A stretch of 64,000 nucleotides of DNA from Chamaecyparis obtusa (GCA_027943335.1 BSBK01006754.1:896001-960000); one strand, 5' to 3'; shown: positions 1-11,825, numbered from the stretch's first letter. A program made the numbers and translations. The notes: a model not told the origin generated them from the letters alone.

Positions 1-557
1 GCTGGCATTCTTTGCATTATTTGATGGGATACGATATCCATCTCACAATGCTCATCTTGAAGGAAAGATCGTTTCCTCAAGTTTCTTCTAACCCTTGCTT
101 TCACAAATTTCAAAAGTTCTCAGAAATTCACAAACTTTGATAATTATAACATAATGAGGAATAAGGCAAGGCTGGGCTTTTTAAACAATAAATGAAATCT
201 TCCTCTTCATACCACCATTCAACTTCACACTTACACCTTTCACTTAAGTGAAAACAATCATCAAGTATACACTTTCAAATTAGAACACTTTAAGTAAAAT
301 ATTGAAATAAGCCAAGCTTTATTTCATCAAATATGAAGAAAGTGATAATTGACAATTCCTGAAAGAGCTCCAACGAAGAATAAAGACCAAAATCAACGCC
401 CAACTGCCTTTCTTGAAATAGAAACCGGGTATAACTGGCTTACTAAAAATAGTAAGTCAGACACAAAGATCCCCTAATCAAAATGTCAGCTCACAGGGAC
501 CGCATTGATGAACTGACAATAACAAGCCCAGGTAGCTGTTAAATTGGGGACATTACA
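1..557 (-). repeat. Gypsy-H LTR, right-hand part
   Basis: This stretch matches, with mismatches, the right-hand ~557 bases of the two Gypsy-H LTRs at 53938-54803 and 59589-60730, and ends in the same GGGGACATTACA terminus. Read on the minus strand it starts TGTAATGTCCCC, so the LTR is in minus orientation. The window edge cuts it, so I cannot tell a solo LTR from the 5' LTR of an element continuing to the left. It lies inside LARD-C ORF2 sequence, which resumes at 558. Confidence 0.85.
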
Positions 558-708
558 CTCATCAACTTTTTGATCTACAGTCATAGTTTGAGGCTTACCT
601 TTCTTAGGAGAAATTAGAACACTTGGATGAGCTGGATCACTGCCTTTGTCATCACTGATTTCTACAACGATTGGTTCATCAGCTCCAAGTGATACCGGTG
701 GAACTGTG
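558..708 (-). pseudogene. LARD-C ORF2 fragment, copy 2 (middle part)
   Basis: Read on the minus strand, this encodes a stretch with residues such as ADEPIVVEISDDKGS followed by VLISP. The same block occurs in copy 1 (near 42840-42940) and copy 4 (near 63300-63400). It is the downstream continuation of the ORF2 remnant at 9619-11435. The chimeric element at 709-9618 separates the two, and the duplicated target CTGTG is at 704-708 and 9619-9623. A Gypsy-H LTR truncates it on the left. The reading frame across the insertion point is shifted by one base, so the copy was already decaying or decayed later. Confidence 0.8.
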
Positions 709-844
709 TGTTGACTTGGTGGTCAGCACCTCCTTGGGGACTCATGACATGGCTTAACCGCCTCCCGTGGGTCGGGTTAAATCTGACATTTGTATCGAGC
801 ATTGATCGTTCGAGCTTTTGGTGCAACGGCAAATGATTCCAACA
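709..844 (+). repeat. TRIM 5' LTR of the chimera
   Basis: This 136-bp LTR starts TGTTGACTTGG and ends ATTCCAACA. It differs from the 3' copy at 9483-9618 at about 8 of 136 positions by eye. It is followed directly by a tRNA-iMet-like primer-binding site. Confidence 0.9.
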
Positions 845-845
845 A

Positions 846-858
846 TTGATATCAGAGT
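846..858 (+). other. Primer-binding site (tRNA-iMet type)
   Basis: TTGATATCAGAGT follows the TRIM LTR and is a one- or two-base variant of the TGGTATCAGAGC site used by most plant LTR retrotransposons. The sequence after it belongs to Copia-A, not to the TRIM. Confidence 0.75.
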
Positions 859-912
859 CAGTCACTCTCTTCCCTTGTTTAAAAGCTTGAGAGTTGGATC
901 CTTGTGCCCATC

Positions 913-2590
913 ATGAGTGCCTTAGAAGGTATTGCTACAAACCGTGCCCCTCTTTTTGATGGAAACAACTTTTCTTTCTGGAGTGTTCGCATGAAAACTT
1001 ACATCATGTCTCTTGGCTGTGATGTGTATCTTAGTCTCGTAAATGGTTATACTATTCTTTCTACTCCTGCAAATGCTGATGGTAAAAGGAATTTGAGAAT
1101 AATGCCAAGGCCATGAATGCAATTCTGTGTGGTCTAATTGAAGTTGAATTTGTAAAAGTCATGTATTGCTCTACCGCAAAGGATATTTGAGATAAATTGC
1201 ACAATGCATATCAAGGTGATGACAAAGTCAGGAAAGCTAAGGTTCAAACTCACAGGGCTGTTTTTGAAGGTCTTCGCATGAAAGACAGTGAGAACATTGC
1301 TGCATATTTTCTTCGTGTTGATGAGGTTGTCAACGCTTTAAGAGGTCTAGGTGAAAATGTTGAAGAGAAAACTGTGGTGCAGAAAATTCTTCGTTCTCTT
1401 TCCATGAGACTTGATGCTAAAGTCTCTGCCGTTGAAGAAATGTCTGATTTGGACACTCGTAATGTTGACAAATTACATGGTATCTTGACTGCCTATGAGA
1501 TGAGGACTACAGTTGAAGGGTCTTCTAAAACTGAATTTGCATTCAAGGCTTCTAAGAGAAGCAAAGACAAAGAGAATAATCTAAGTGAAGGCTCGGATGA
1601 GGACTCCAATGAGGAAATAGCTTACCTCATTAGAAGGCTGAAAAAATGCTTTAACAAAAACAAAGGCAAGTCTGGTTTGAAATGCTTCAACTGCGGAAAG
1701 CTTGGTCACTTTGCCTCTAAGTGTCCGTTTGATAAAGAAGAGGACAACAATGATGAAAAAGAATTCAAACACCGGAAATCTAAGAGGTTTGCCAAGAAGA
1801 ATTGGAAATCTGAAAAGAGCAAGAAGGTGCTGTTTTAAAAAAATGACAGTGATGATTCTTCAAGCAACCGGAGCGATTCTAGGATAAGTGAAGTCATGTT
1901 CATTGCTATTGATGATGTGGCTATTGATGATGTGAGTTCTGAAGAAATTGGAGATGATGAAGATGATGAAGTAGACCTTGAACTTGAATTGATTTCAGCT
2001 CTTTCTGAGATTAAGAAACCAAAAAAGAAAAATCTAAGTCTTGTGGATCTTCTACAAGTTGAGAGTGCTGAAAAGTTGAAGATTGCTACATCTCTTAAAA
2101 AGGTTGAAACTTAGCTTGCTAATTCTAAAATTCTAAAGTAAGAGGCCAAAAAGATTCATGAGGATTTGGAAAATTAGATTCAAATAAAGGAAGAAAACAT
2201 TGCCAAGTTAGAAGCTGAAATTGTTTTTCTTAGATACATTGGGAAAACCTCTATGCTCTCAAGTGAAGAACTGTTTTTCAGCAGTGGTAAAGTCACATTA
2301 GATGACTTTCATAGCTCTCAAAGACCCACCAAAGATAAAATAGGAGTTGGCATGCAATCTGATCTAAACTCTTCACCACTGGAAAGTAGTTAGCCTACTC
2401 CTAACAAGGTAAATAAACCTTTTTTCTATGGTTACTGTTTTGCATGTAATTACTTTGGACATAGAGCTTCTGATTATAGAGCTGCTCCCTAGAAGAATTA
2501 TTTTCAGCATGAAAGAAATGTTTTTATGAAGTACAACTTGATTTGCTACAGTTGTAATAAGTTTGGCCATACATCATGATTTTGTAACAG
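913..2590 (+). pseudogene. Copia-A gag (degenerate)
   Basis: This is a decayed gag frame starting at the ATG at 913 (ATGAGTGCC...), a few bases after the upstream ATG at 904. Near the N-terminus it has FWSVRMKTYIMSLG, a pattern typical of copia/Sirevirus-like Gag (family knowledge). It continues through a helical region and a CCHC zinc knuckle (CFNCGKLGHFASKC, about 1681-1722). A Lys/Glu-rich linker follows, then a damaged second knuckle (CYSCNKFGH, near 2550). Stops and frameshifts occur at about 1110-1200, 1838, 2114 and 2180. Gag would form the virus-like particle and bind element RNA; this copy cannot make a full protein. Confidence 0.8.
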
Positions 2591-2603
2591 CTATAGTGCA
2601 GAT

Positions 2604-4222
2604 TTGTTTTATAATGTTGAACCTAAAAGAAGAACTAAAGTGACTAAGGTTTGGAGAAGAAAAGTTCAACAGACTCTTCTTAAAGCTCTTGTTGTTCAAA
2701 TAGCCTTTCTAGCTAGCAATGAGGAGGATATATGGTATGTTGACAGTGGCTGCTCCAGACATATGACAGGTGACTTGAGTAAGTTTCATTCTCTCAAGAA
2801 AATGAAAGGTGGTAAAGTTAGATTTGATGACAGCTCTTCTGCAAAGGTTGCTGGTATAGGTACAGTTTTAAATAATAATGATGAAACTATTGTTGAGAAT
2901 GTTCTTTATGTAGAAGGGTTGAAACATAGTTAAGTGCAAGCCAGCTATGTGATTAAGGGTATGATCTTAGTTTTAACTCTAATGCTTGCTCTATTAAAAA
3001 GGGAATTGATGTCATAGCTAAAGCTACTAGAGCAGCTAATAATCTCTACATTCTTGATGATTCTAATGATGAGACATGTTGTTTGAGCAAGGTAGAGGAT
3101 GCTTGGCTTTGGCACAGGTGTTCTGGGCATGTAAATTTTGACAATCTTATTAAGATCAACAAAAGGAAGGCTGTTAGAGATATGCCAATGTTAGAGAAAC
3201 CAACTGATGTTTGCAAAAATTGTCAAGAGGGCAAACAAACTAGAGCTTCCTTCAAACCAAAAGATGATTTTAGCAGTAGGCCACTTGAGCTTATCCATAC
3301 AGATCTTTGTGGACCAACAAGGGCAGCAAGTCTTCAAGGTGAGAAATACTTTATGCTCCTTATTGATGACTTTACTCGCATGACATGGGTTACATTCCTA
3401 AAAGAAAAATCAGAGGCCTTAGAGAAGTTTAAGAATTTTAAAAGTCTGGTTGAAAATGAAATGGACATGAAAATCAAATGCTTGCGTTCTGATAATGGGG
3501 GAGAATTCAGTTCTAATGAGTTTGTCAAGTTTTGTGAGCAACATGGTATCAGGAAACAGGTTTCAGCCCCAAGAACACCATAACAAAATGGTGTTGTGGA
3601 AAGGAAAAACAGAACCATTCAAGAAATGACACATTGCATGATGAATGAAAGAAAGGTGAAAGATATATTTTGAAGAGAGGCCTTCCACACAACAGCTTAT
3701 ATTTAGAATAGAACATTGTTGAGACCCAAGCTCAAGAAGACTCCATATGAACTCTGGAAAGGTAAACCAGCTACTATTAAGTACTTAAAATTTTTTGGGA
3801 GTCCATGCTACATTAGGAGAGATGAAGATAATTTGGGTAAGTTTGAATCTAGAGCTGACGAGGGAATTTTTCTTGGATATTCCTCTAAAAGTAAAGCATT
3901 CAAATGCTACAATAAAAGGCTGCATAAATTAGTAGAGAGTGCAAATGTTAAGGTTCATGAAGTTACTAATCAATTTGGTGAGAATGGTGACAGTCCTGAA
4001 GAAGGTAAAATTCAAACCAGCACTGTTGTACCCTCTTCTCCTCCACATATTCAAGTTGTAACAGTTAGAAAGAGTGGTGAGAATGACAAAGGTAAAGTAC
4101 AATCTGCTCATGAAGAAACAGTTCCTACATCTAATGATGCTGAAAATTTACATAGTAATTCTGGGAATGATTCTCAAGATGATCATGATGTTTCTAATTT
4201 CAAAACTCCTAAGTTTGTGTAA
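2604..4222 (+). pseudogene. Copia-A protease and integrase (degenerate)
   Basis: The aspartic protease active site VDSGCSRHMTG is near 2740-2770. The integrase zinc-binding region starts near 3110 (WHRCSGHVNFDNL with a downstream CKNC). The catalytic core follows, with LLIDDFTRMTW, SDNGGEF and, after an in-frame TAA at 3581-3583, the VERKNR glutamate block. The region to 4222 is the integrase C-terminal part (GIFLGYSSKSKAFKCYNKR). The order PR-INT before RT is diagnostic of Ty1/copia. A frameshift near 2933 and several stops make it non-functional. Confidence 0.85.
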
Positions 4223-4329
4223 AAGAATCATCCTATTGATCAGATTATAGGTGAAAGAAAGACTAGGAATGCTAGGAAAAATGTTAACTACTTTGAGGAT
4301 GATGACTTCTCACTTATTTCCATGATTGA

Positions 4330-5843
4330 GCCTAAGTGTTTTGAAGAGGCAGCTGTAGATGAACATTGGGTGGCTGCTATGAAAGAGGACTTAGACTAAA
4401 TTAAGAAGAGCAATACTTGGGAGCTCATGCCAAGACCCATCAACAAGAATGTGATAGGTACAAAATGGGTATTTTGGAACAAGGTAAATGAAGATGCTAA
4501 GATAATTCGAAACAAGGTTTGTTTAGTTTGCAAAGGTTATTCTCAAATTGAAGGTGTGGATTTTAGTGAGATGTTTGCACCGGTTGCAAGGTTAGAAGCA
4601 ATCAAAATTTTTCTTGTATTTGCTTCTTACAAAGGCTTTAAGTTTTCCAAATGGATGTTAAATTTGCCTTCTTAAATGGAGATTTAGTTGAAAAAATTTA
4701 TGTTGAACAACCGGAAGGCCTGATTTCTAACAATGTAGACTATGTATGCATGCTGAAAAAGACATTATACGGACTCAAACAAGCTCCTAGAGCTTGGTAT
4801 GACAGGCTGGATAATTATTTGCAGCAGCAGGGCTTCAAAAAGGGATGTGGACAACAACTTGTATGTTAAAGAGGAAGGTAACAACATTCTCATTGTTGTT
4901 TATGTTGATGATCTGATTTTTGGGAGTGACAGTGTCAATATGTCTAAGACATTTGCTGCTTGTATGAAGAATGAGTTCGAGATGTCTATGATGGGTGAGT
5001 TAACGTACTTTTTTGGGTTGCAAATTAATCAATCTTCTAAAGGTATTTTCATTTCTCAAGCTAAGTATGTTAGAGAGTTACATAAGAGATTTAAGATGGA
5101 AGATTGCAATCCGGTTAGCACTCCTATGGAAACCGAATGTAAGCTAAGGAGGATGTGTCTCCTTCAATTGATCAGACTTTTTACAGATCTATGGTAGGGA
5201 GTCTGCTGTTTGTGACAGCCACTAGACCGGACATTATGCAGGCTGTGGGATATGTTGCTAGATTTCAAGCTTCTCCAAAACAAACACATGTTCAAGCTGT
5301 TAAGAGAACTTTTAAATATTTGAAAGACACTGTTGATCTTGGTCTTTGTTTCCGAAGAGTTCTGATTTTCTTCTTACAGCCTATACAGATGCAGATTGGG
5401 GAGGTTCTGTGGATGATAAGAAAAGCACTAGTGGGTGTGCTTTCTTTTTAGGTGGCTGTTTGGTATCGTGGTTAAGCAAGAAACACTCTTGCACTTCATG
5501 ATCCACCGTTGAGGCTGAATATGTTGCAACAGTTTCATGCTGCACTCAGGTAATTTGGATGAAGAATACCTTATGTGATTATAAGCTTGAGTTTACTGAT
5601 CCTATTTGTATTTTTTGTGACAACACAAGCGCCATTGATATCTCGAAGAATCCAGTGATGCTTTCTCGAACCAAGCACATTTCAATCAAGTATCACTATC
5701 TGAAAGAGCAAGTTGCAAATAACACTGTCAAGTTGAATTACGTTTGTTTAAAGGAACAAGTTGCTGATGTGTTTACCAAACCTCTACCCCGAGATCGCTT
5801 TGAGTATCTTCCAAGCAAGCTTGGTGTTATTTCACCTCAATGA
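4330..5843 (+). pseudogene. Copia-A reverse transcriptase and RNase H (degenerate)
   Basis: The RT block includes [15 protein letters not shown], a degenerate [22 protein letters not shown], and the catalytic YVDDLIFGS motif near 4900-4925. RNase H follows, with a FCDNTSAIDISKNPV-type block near 5613 and a conserved C-terminus (VFTKPLPRDRFEYL) ending at the TGA at 5841-5843. At least four frame changes (near 4660, 4850, 5150 and 5390) and a stop near 5450-5500 break the frame. The YVDD active site itself is intact. Confidence 0.85.
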
Positions 5844-5927
5844 AAAGTTTGTCTTCAGCGGAGGATCTTCATTGTTACATCTTTTGAGTTGCTGTTTGTC
5901 TTTTTGAGTTGCGTGGTCATTGATGAC

Positions 5928-6137
5928 AAAGGGGGAGTAGATCTTCTGGGGAAGTTGGTTTAGATTTGGAATTTGTTCAGAGTGCTTTCAGTTGGTTCAG
6001 TTTTTGTGGGGGAGCTGTATCAGATTCGCTTCAGATGTTTCATTTGGTTCAGCTGTTTAGGGGGAGTTGTTTCAGATTTGCAACTGTTCAATTGTGGTTT
6101 CTGTGAGTTTGCCATTAATGACAAAAAGGGGGGAGAT
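5928..6137 (+). other. Multiple polypurine tracts of Copia-A
   Basis: Three purine tracts occur between the pol stop and the LTR: AAAGGGGGAG near 5928, AGGGGGAGT near 6059, and AAAAAGGGGGGAGAT ending at 6137. The last abuts the LTR start and is the likely plus-strand primer. Several tandem PPT copies are a known trait of Sireviruses, which supports placing Copia-A there. Confidence 0.7.
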
Positions 6138-9100
6138 TGTTGGCTTTTTTTTCATCGAAGTTCAAGCTGTTTCTCTGCATGACACTTGATCTTTTGCGAT
6201 CCTTTCTTTTGTCTTCTTGCTGTTCCCGCTAAATGCCAAGTGTACATGGATTCAACATGTGTGTCATTCCTTCTCTGCTGCTTGTTTTCTTCTGAAGGCT
6301 GGCACGGTCATTTAAAAAAGGGTCTGTGTTCATATGGGACATATATAGTGCGTAAGTGCTAGGTGCAGTGGAGCGTTTCATTCTGCCCTCTGACCACCTG
6401 CTAAATGATGGCAAAAACGTCTTCTGTAAGGCTAAAACAATGAAAGAAATGTCGCAGTCTGAAATCTTTTGGCCTTCTCCGTGAATTAAATATTAACTTT
6501 TCTTATCAAGTAAGGTGATATAACATAGCCACCTGCGTAATAGAAAAGGTAACTTACAGAAGTCATAAAAAAGAACGGGATCGGTTGAAGTATTACTCTC
6601 GCGTGAATAAAATAACATCATGGCACAGCCTATTTTTTTTGAACAAAAAGACAGTGAATGTATCCGAGGCAGTGGCGTTTCTATTGCAAGCATTTAGAGT
6701 GGCGTTACTAATTAAAAAATAGTGGGAGCTGTAACGCATGGAGGGTAGGCATTTTGGTGAGACGTCTATGATGAACAATGGAAGTGGGTCGTAAAACGTG
6801 TACTATTTCTAGCATATGCGAGCAGAAGTAAAACGAAAGATGTGCAATTGTTATTAACAGGTGAGCTGTGTGAAAATGTTATGGTCGGCTGGGTGATTGT
6901 AGACGAGAAGAAGGGAGCAGTAGTTTCACAAAAAAATGTGCTTAAATGTTTGGTGGTGTGAGGAAGACACGGTAATGATAAGGAAATCAGTCTTAAAAAT
7001 CGTGTGAAGTCAGTAATTAAAAACTGGCGAGTGGACTTACAGAAAAGAAAAGAAGGGTCGCGGGTTGTAAAAAATGAAGGGATTAGGCAGTGCTCCAATA
7101 GGTAGAGAAGACCGTATGAAAGGAAGTGGGAGCTGTGAAGTTGAGAATGGTGAGCAGTCATAAAACCTTACCAAAGGGGTGTGTGTAGTAGAGAGAATTG
7201 TTACGGGCTGAGTCTGGGTCTTTGACATTTTTTGGATATCAAGTGTAAAAAGGGAATCTCCTGCGTGAACATATGTGGACAGTTAGTTATCGGAAATGGA
7301 GAGTGGAAGACTATGATAGTCCCAACCGGTGCTGAAAGGGGAGGGGTGATTCAGCACTTGTAAAATTTCTTTCTTTCTTTTAATCTAGTGAAGTAAACTT
7401 ACAGCATAAAAGCAAGCAGTTCTGAGCAAATAAAACAGTAAGTGAACAAACACAAAGTGACGCCAGATTTATCACGTGGAAACCCAGTGAGGGTGAAAAC
7501 CATGGTGTGAGGAGACCTCACAATATTTGCACTCTTCTGAAGTACGCCCTGTTAAGAGCCTACCCGGTTAAGGGATAAAAATGCACTTGCTAGGTGCGGC
7601 CCGGTCAAGGGATTTGTTACAATAAGGTCTGTTAAGACCTACCCGGTTAAGGGACTTCAAACACCTTGAAAGATGTCACTCGGTTAAGGGATTTTGATAC
7701 AAGGGACTTGTTAGAGTCCACACAAATACTGAGATTTGTCTATTGTAGTTTGCTAGAAAACAATAGAATCAAGATCTTTACAAAGGGCTCTACTTAGCCA
7801 GATGTGATCTCTATTTGTGCTCAACTGAGAATCATCACCAGTTAACACGGGTCTATTCTCAACTATTGTTGTGCTGCCTGGTACAACCTATTATCTCTCT
7901 TTGTCGATTTTCTCTAACCCTTTCCTCTGTAGCATATAGGTTCACTCTTTTTCTCGACAGAATGAAGACAACTCTTATTCTTGACAACCATAAGAATATA
8001 TAGAGTTATGTCGCTTTGACTGCGCCTAAAATGCATGACCTAATCTTGAGATCCTTTGATTATGTCACTCAGCAGAGTATTGGTTTGCTGAGCAATCATC
8101 CGATACATTCTCTAGCTTTATTCGCTTTATGAAGAAAACAATAGTAGCGTGCCAGACAACTTTCCTTCACAGGAGATAACTCCTTGATTTAAAGCCATTG
8201 AATCCGGCTTTAAATCTTTCAGTCACACCTCAAAAGCCATTGATTCTGGCTTTAATTCCTTTAACTGTGCCACAAGCTGATCATCGAGACAACTCAAGGT
8301 CACCCTGAATTATTGCAATAAATCTTGATAGGTTGGAACAGATAGTTGACTGGTGACTATGACTTCCTCGGTTCGTACCGGAGTCTTGTAATATATCGGT
8401 TGAATTCTTTGATCTGTTGCAGTCTTCTTTATGTCTTACTGGTTGCATTTGCGTGGACTACCGGTTACACTGTCCCGGTTGAGTTATAGACACTTAGTTT
8501 GATTAGTGCTTTTTGACTATTGCTACTCATGTCTATACCGGTTGAAGTTCGGTCCTTGGTTGATGCTAGGATACTCTCTTCCCTGATTGAGTGCATTATC
8601 CGGTGGCTGATGTTTAGTGTAGTGACCGGTTTCACAACCTCTTTTGATGAAGAGTTCCCTTTATAGAGACAACAATTCGCTATGCTCTTTTTGCCAATTA
8701 ATGACAACACTCAGACCGGTAGAGAGCTTACCGGTTACTGATGCCAACAGACTAGTGTGAACAAACTATGAAAGGGTAATGCTGGCATATAGTGAACAAG
8801 AAGGTTTTTGAAATAGTATTTGAGAAATATTTATTAAAATAGGCAGAGGCATGAATGTGGAGTAAAAATCTTCTGGTGTTGATAACAGCGTGTGACGAGT
8901 TAAGAAAATTGAGATAGAAAATCTTTGTAGTAAAGGCACAACAGGATTGATGTTTATAGTGAGGCCTGTCAAAGCACTATAGGAGGAACCTTAAAGATTG
9001 AACTGAGACTGCAACTATTTTGTCATATGAAAGATACCAAGTCTTTTGATGTAAAGGAGTCAATCATTCTTTTGTGAGTCTTTATACTTCAGTAAAGACA

Positions 9101-9401
9101 AAGATTTGTCTAGTTGTAATCCAAAAATCCATTGTTTTGGTAAGGTTGTTGCCTTGTGTTAACTGGTTGAAGCCAGTTCAGAATTGCAGTTCTGAAAGAG
9201 TTGTAGCTCTTTGTAAGAAGGGGTTGTTGCCCAAGTGATTAGAGAAGCCGTGGTTTTTTAACCCTGTTGGGTTTTCCATGCGATAAAATTCTGTGTATCT
9301 CATCCTTTTTTGCTTATGTGTGTCTCTTCTTTAATTCTTTTGTTTTAAATTTTGAAACGCTGATTCACCCCCTCCCCCTCTCAGCATTTCTCCATTTTTC
9401 A
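6138..9401 (+). repeat. Copia-A 3' LTR (with a nested solo LTR)
   Basis: The LTR begins TGTTGGC straight after a polypurine tract and ends TTTTTCA straight before a primer-binding site (ATTGGTATCAAAGCC, 9402-9416). After removing the solo LTR at 7314-8749 and one 5-bp target copy it is about 1.8 kb. Near its end it carries the CGTGG...CCATG motif pair seen in the other copia LTRs here. There is no second copy upstream. No gene was seen in the non-coding stretches 6138-7313 and 8755-9401. Confidence 0.8.
7314..8749 (-). mobile_element. Solo Copia-B LTR
   Basis: This 1436-bp LTR lies in reverse orientation. On the minus strand it starts TGTTGGCATCAG and ends ACTATCA. A perfect 5-bp target duplication GACTA flanks it (7309-7313, 8750-8754). 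Its right-hand end carries the repeated ACCGGT motifs, and its body the TTAAGGGATT-type repeats, seen in the Copia-B 5' LTR at 28456-29853. No internal sequence remains, so it formed by LTR-LTR recombination after insertion into the Copia-A LTR. Confidence 0.85.
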
Positions 9402-9482
9402 ATTGGTATCAAAGCCTTGGGTCATGGCTTCGATTCCCCCTTTAGTGGGTGCTGAAGGCTCAGTCAGTGTTGAGGGGGAGAT
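9402..9482 (+). other. TRIM internal region with PBS and PPT
   Basis: It begins with the tRNA-iMet-type site ATTGGTATCAAAGCC and ends GAGGGGGAGAT next to the 3' LTR. It matches the 63-bp internal region of the complete TRIM at 26569-26631, with about 18 extra bases (GGCTCAGTCAGTGTT area). It codes for nothing. Confidence 0.85.
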
Positions 9483-9618
9483 TGTTGACTTGGTGGTCAG
9501 CACCTCCTTGGGGACTCGTGACATGGCTTAACCGCCTCTCGTGGGTCGGGTTAAATCTGGCATTTGTATCAGGCATTGATAGTTCGAGCTTTTGGTGCAA
9601 TGACAAATGATTCCAACA
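9483..9618 (+). repeat. TRIM 3' LTR of the chimera
   Basis: This is the 136-bp partner of 709-844, starting TGTTGACTTGG and ending ATTCCAACA. It is followed by the CTGTG target copy at 9619-9623. Confidence 0.9.
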
Positions 9619-11435
9619 CTGTGGTCCTTTGGGGTGCTTCCTTTGCTTGCTGTTGGGTCTGAAGAAGTTTTGTCCAAGTAGACACCTTCTTGGTGAACCT
9701 TCTCGGTTTCACCGATAAGCATTTGACCAATTCTCCTCTTTATCAGGAAACTTTGCTTTTTCAGTTCAGCTTGCTGAGTGGCCTCGTCCAGAGTGAGATG
9801 GTTCTGAACCTCCAGTAGAGCTCGAATCCTCAGCTCTTTTTCCCTGTCAATTGAAGCTTTCCATCTAGCTTCTAGAATCTCATAAAGATCATTAGGAACA
9901 GTCCTATGAAGTTCTGTGGGAGAGAGATTGAATTTATGAATACAGTAAACTATTGCTTCTTCTATCTTTCTCCTATCTTCATCGTTTGCTAATTGATATC
10001 TCCTGCCAACTGATCCCAATCCACCAGTTTCTTTCATTCCTGCCACAAGTTCATCAATTGTGGGCTTTCTACTTCTTGGTGGATCCTCCTTTACTGGTTT
10101 ACCTGATTTCCTCTTTCTGATTAGAGGAATTGTGTCTTTTGCCTTAGTCTCCTCCGGTTCTTCTTCTTCAGTGCTTGCTACTGGTTGAACTCTCTTTCGT
10201 TGAGCCTTTGGTTGTTCGGTCACCGGCTTCTTCTTCAGTGTAGGGGTCCTCTTGACATACACATTCTTAATTGGTGCCCTTTGCTTCAAATTTTTTTGGA
10301 TTTCTTCATGGGTACCAAACCGAAGAGTAGATAGTACCAGGTTTACTTCAGACAAGGCATCTGCATATGCCTTAGCAGTCTTTGTGGTGATCTTGTAGCC
10401 TAATTCAGGAGCGTACATGGTTCTCGGTTCCACGGCTTGAATTATGCAATTATCAGTGGTAACCAGAAAGCATACGTTGTCTTTGTACTGGTCAACAATG
10501 GTTGACGACACCCTCTCCCTTGCATGCATTTTTAATTGAAATGCTTCAAAGTATTCGGTCATCACTCTTCCTAACTGGTTTCCTAGTTGATTGGCTATTT
10601 CACTTATTTGATGCATAATCGGTCTATCGGTTCCCCATGTAACCTTTTCGATTCCCAAGAAGAAATTGGAGTAGTAGAAGTAGAGACATACCAATAGGGT
10701 TCTATACTTCATTGATTTCTTCCTCACGACTCCGAGCTTCTTCATATTTTCAAAAATCTGGCTTCGAAGCATTGAACAAATGTCATATTGAGCATTATCG
10801 TACATTATCCGGTGAGCGGCGTGAATGGCTTCTCCCGGTATGCTGTTCAGGTTGCTGGACTGGTAAACCTTGTAGCCGATCATAGCAGATGCAAAACGGA
10901 CTCCATCATCCTCAATGTCGTTCATAGTCATAAGTCGACCATCAGCTCTTCACTTTGTTAGTTTGTTGACGATGACATTGGAGATAGTCCTTAGGGTTAG
11001 TGCTTTCGCTCGGTTACTATATCCAGTCACCCTATGTAGATCGTCTTTAGTGATCGGATTGCATACACCTTTAGTGAGCCAGAAACCCGGTTCGTGAAGA
11101 CGACTTAGAACCAGTCGAATTAGATGTTCCTGAAAGACGGTCGGGTAGCATACTCCATTGATAAGTCCAAATGATACTAGCTTTGCATACTTATTAGGAA
11201 GTCTCCCTTCTTCACATAGCGAGAGGTACTCGCCTTGAATATATGTTTCGCCCAATTCTTCCTGTTTTGCGTGAATAAACGCCGTGACATCTTCTATCAA
11301 AAGGACCCCATTTGGCACAGATGAAAGTGCACCAGCCATTTCGATTTATCTGTTCTGAACCGGCAAGATATTATATGAAGGTCGGTCCGCTTGATTTCCA
11401 TTGATCAGCTTCACGATAGAGGATGAAGATGCCAT
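9619..11435 (-). pseudogene. LARD-C ORF2, copy 2 (N-terminal part)
   Basis: It starts at the minus-strand ATG at 11435-11433 (MASSSSIVKLI...), matching the copy 1 start. About 590 codons align with copy 1, including the blocks VTAFIHAKQEELGETYIQGEY, RFASAMIGYKVYQSSNL and a Lys/Arg-rich linker, then EDRRKIEEAIVYCIHKFNL. In-frame stops at about 11345 and 10949 interrupt it, and the chimeric element cuts it at 9619. I recognise no known domain. It could be a gag-related or accessory retroelement protein. In its favour as a real former gene, the same frame is preserved in four separate copies in this window. Confidence 0.8.
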
Positions 11436-11577
11436 TGCTAACAATCGGTTAACAGAAAGAAGCTCAATCGGTCTAACGGACAATAGCTCACGATGATCAA
11501 AGTGCAGGAATATTACTCAGCATAAAAATTGTTAATCACAACAATCGCAAAGTAAAACTAATAAGTAATTCTCCTTT

Positions 11578-11585
11578 CTTTTATA
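11578..11585 (-). promoter_or_regulatory. TATA box upstream of ORF2 (copy 2)
   Basis: Minus-strand TATAAAAG lies about 145 bases upstream of the ORF2 ATG, followed by AAAGGAGAATTAC. The same motif and flank occur at 39206-39213, at about the same distance from ORF2 in copy 1. This suggests ORF2 has its own promoter. Expression is not shown by sequence. Confidence 0.55.
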
Positions 11586-11825
11586 GAGTTAGGGTATAAC
11601 GGTAATTACCAAATGGTAACTATTGTTAAACGGCTACAACATTAATTGCCTTACCTAACCTTTCTTTTCGTTTTTGCTAACCGGTACTTCGGCTTTTTCG
11701 GTTGGGCTTGTCTCAGTTGATCAATGCTTACCTGACCGGTTAATCCTTGTAGACTGAGTGAGTTTGACTCTCACCAGTCCTACCGGGAATAGTAGATGGG
11801 CTACCGGTTCCCTCTAAGCCCTGTA

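Larger units (their letters stand above)
709..9618 (+). mobile_element. Chimeric TRIM/Copia-A element
   Basis: The unit is bounded by two 136-bp LTRs of a miniature TRIM-type element and flanked by a perfect 5-bp target duplication, CTGTG (704-708, 9619-9623). The order inside is TRIM LTR, PBS, Copia-A gag-pol, polypurine tract, one full Copia-A LTR (6138-9401), a second PBS with the short TRIM internal region (9402-9482), then the TRIM 3' LTR. A Copia-A 5' LTR is absent. Both TRIM/Copia junctions fall at the primer-binding site. The complete TRIM at 26433-26767 shows what the unmodified element looks like. The chimera sits in LARD-C copy 2 ORF2. Confidence 0.85.

Noticed and set aside
709..5843. 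Interpretation of 709-844 as the genuine Copia-A 5' LTR
   Set aside because: The polypurine tract at 6124-6137 is followed by a different LTR (TGTTGGC...), and the 136-bp LTR belongs to the TRIM also seen complete at 26433-26767.
6766..7228. Minus-strand frames in the Copia-A LTR
   Set aside because: Low-complexity Ser/Thr/Leu-rich frames inside an LTR with no similarity to known proteins.
7500..7700. Regular TTAAGGG/CCCGGTTAAGGG repeats considered as a CRISPR-like or telomere-like array
   Set aside because: Spacing and units are irregular, the same units occur in every Copia-B and LARD-C LTR, and there is no CRISPR context; they are LTR repeats.
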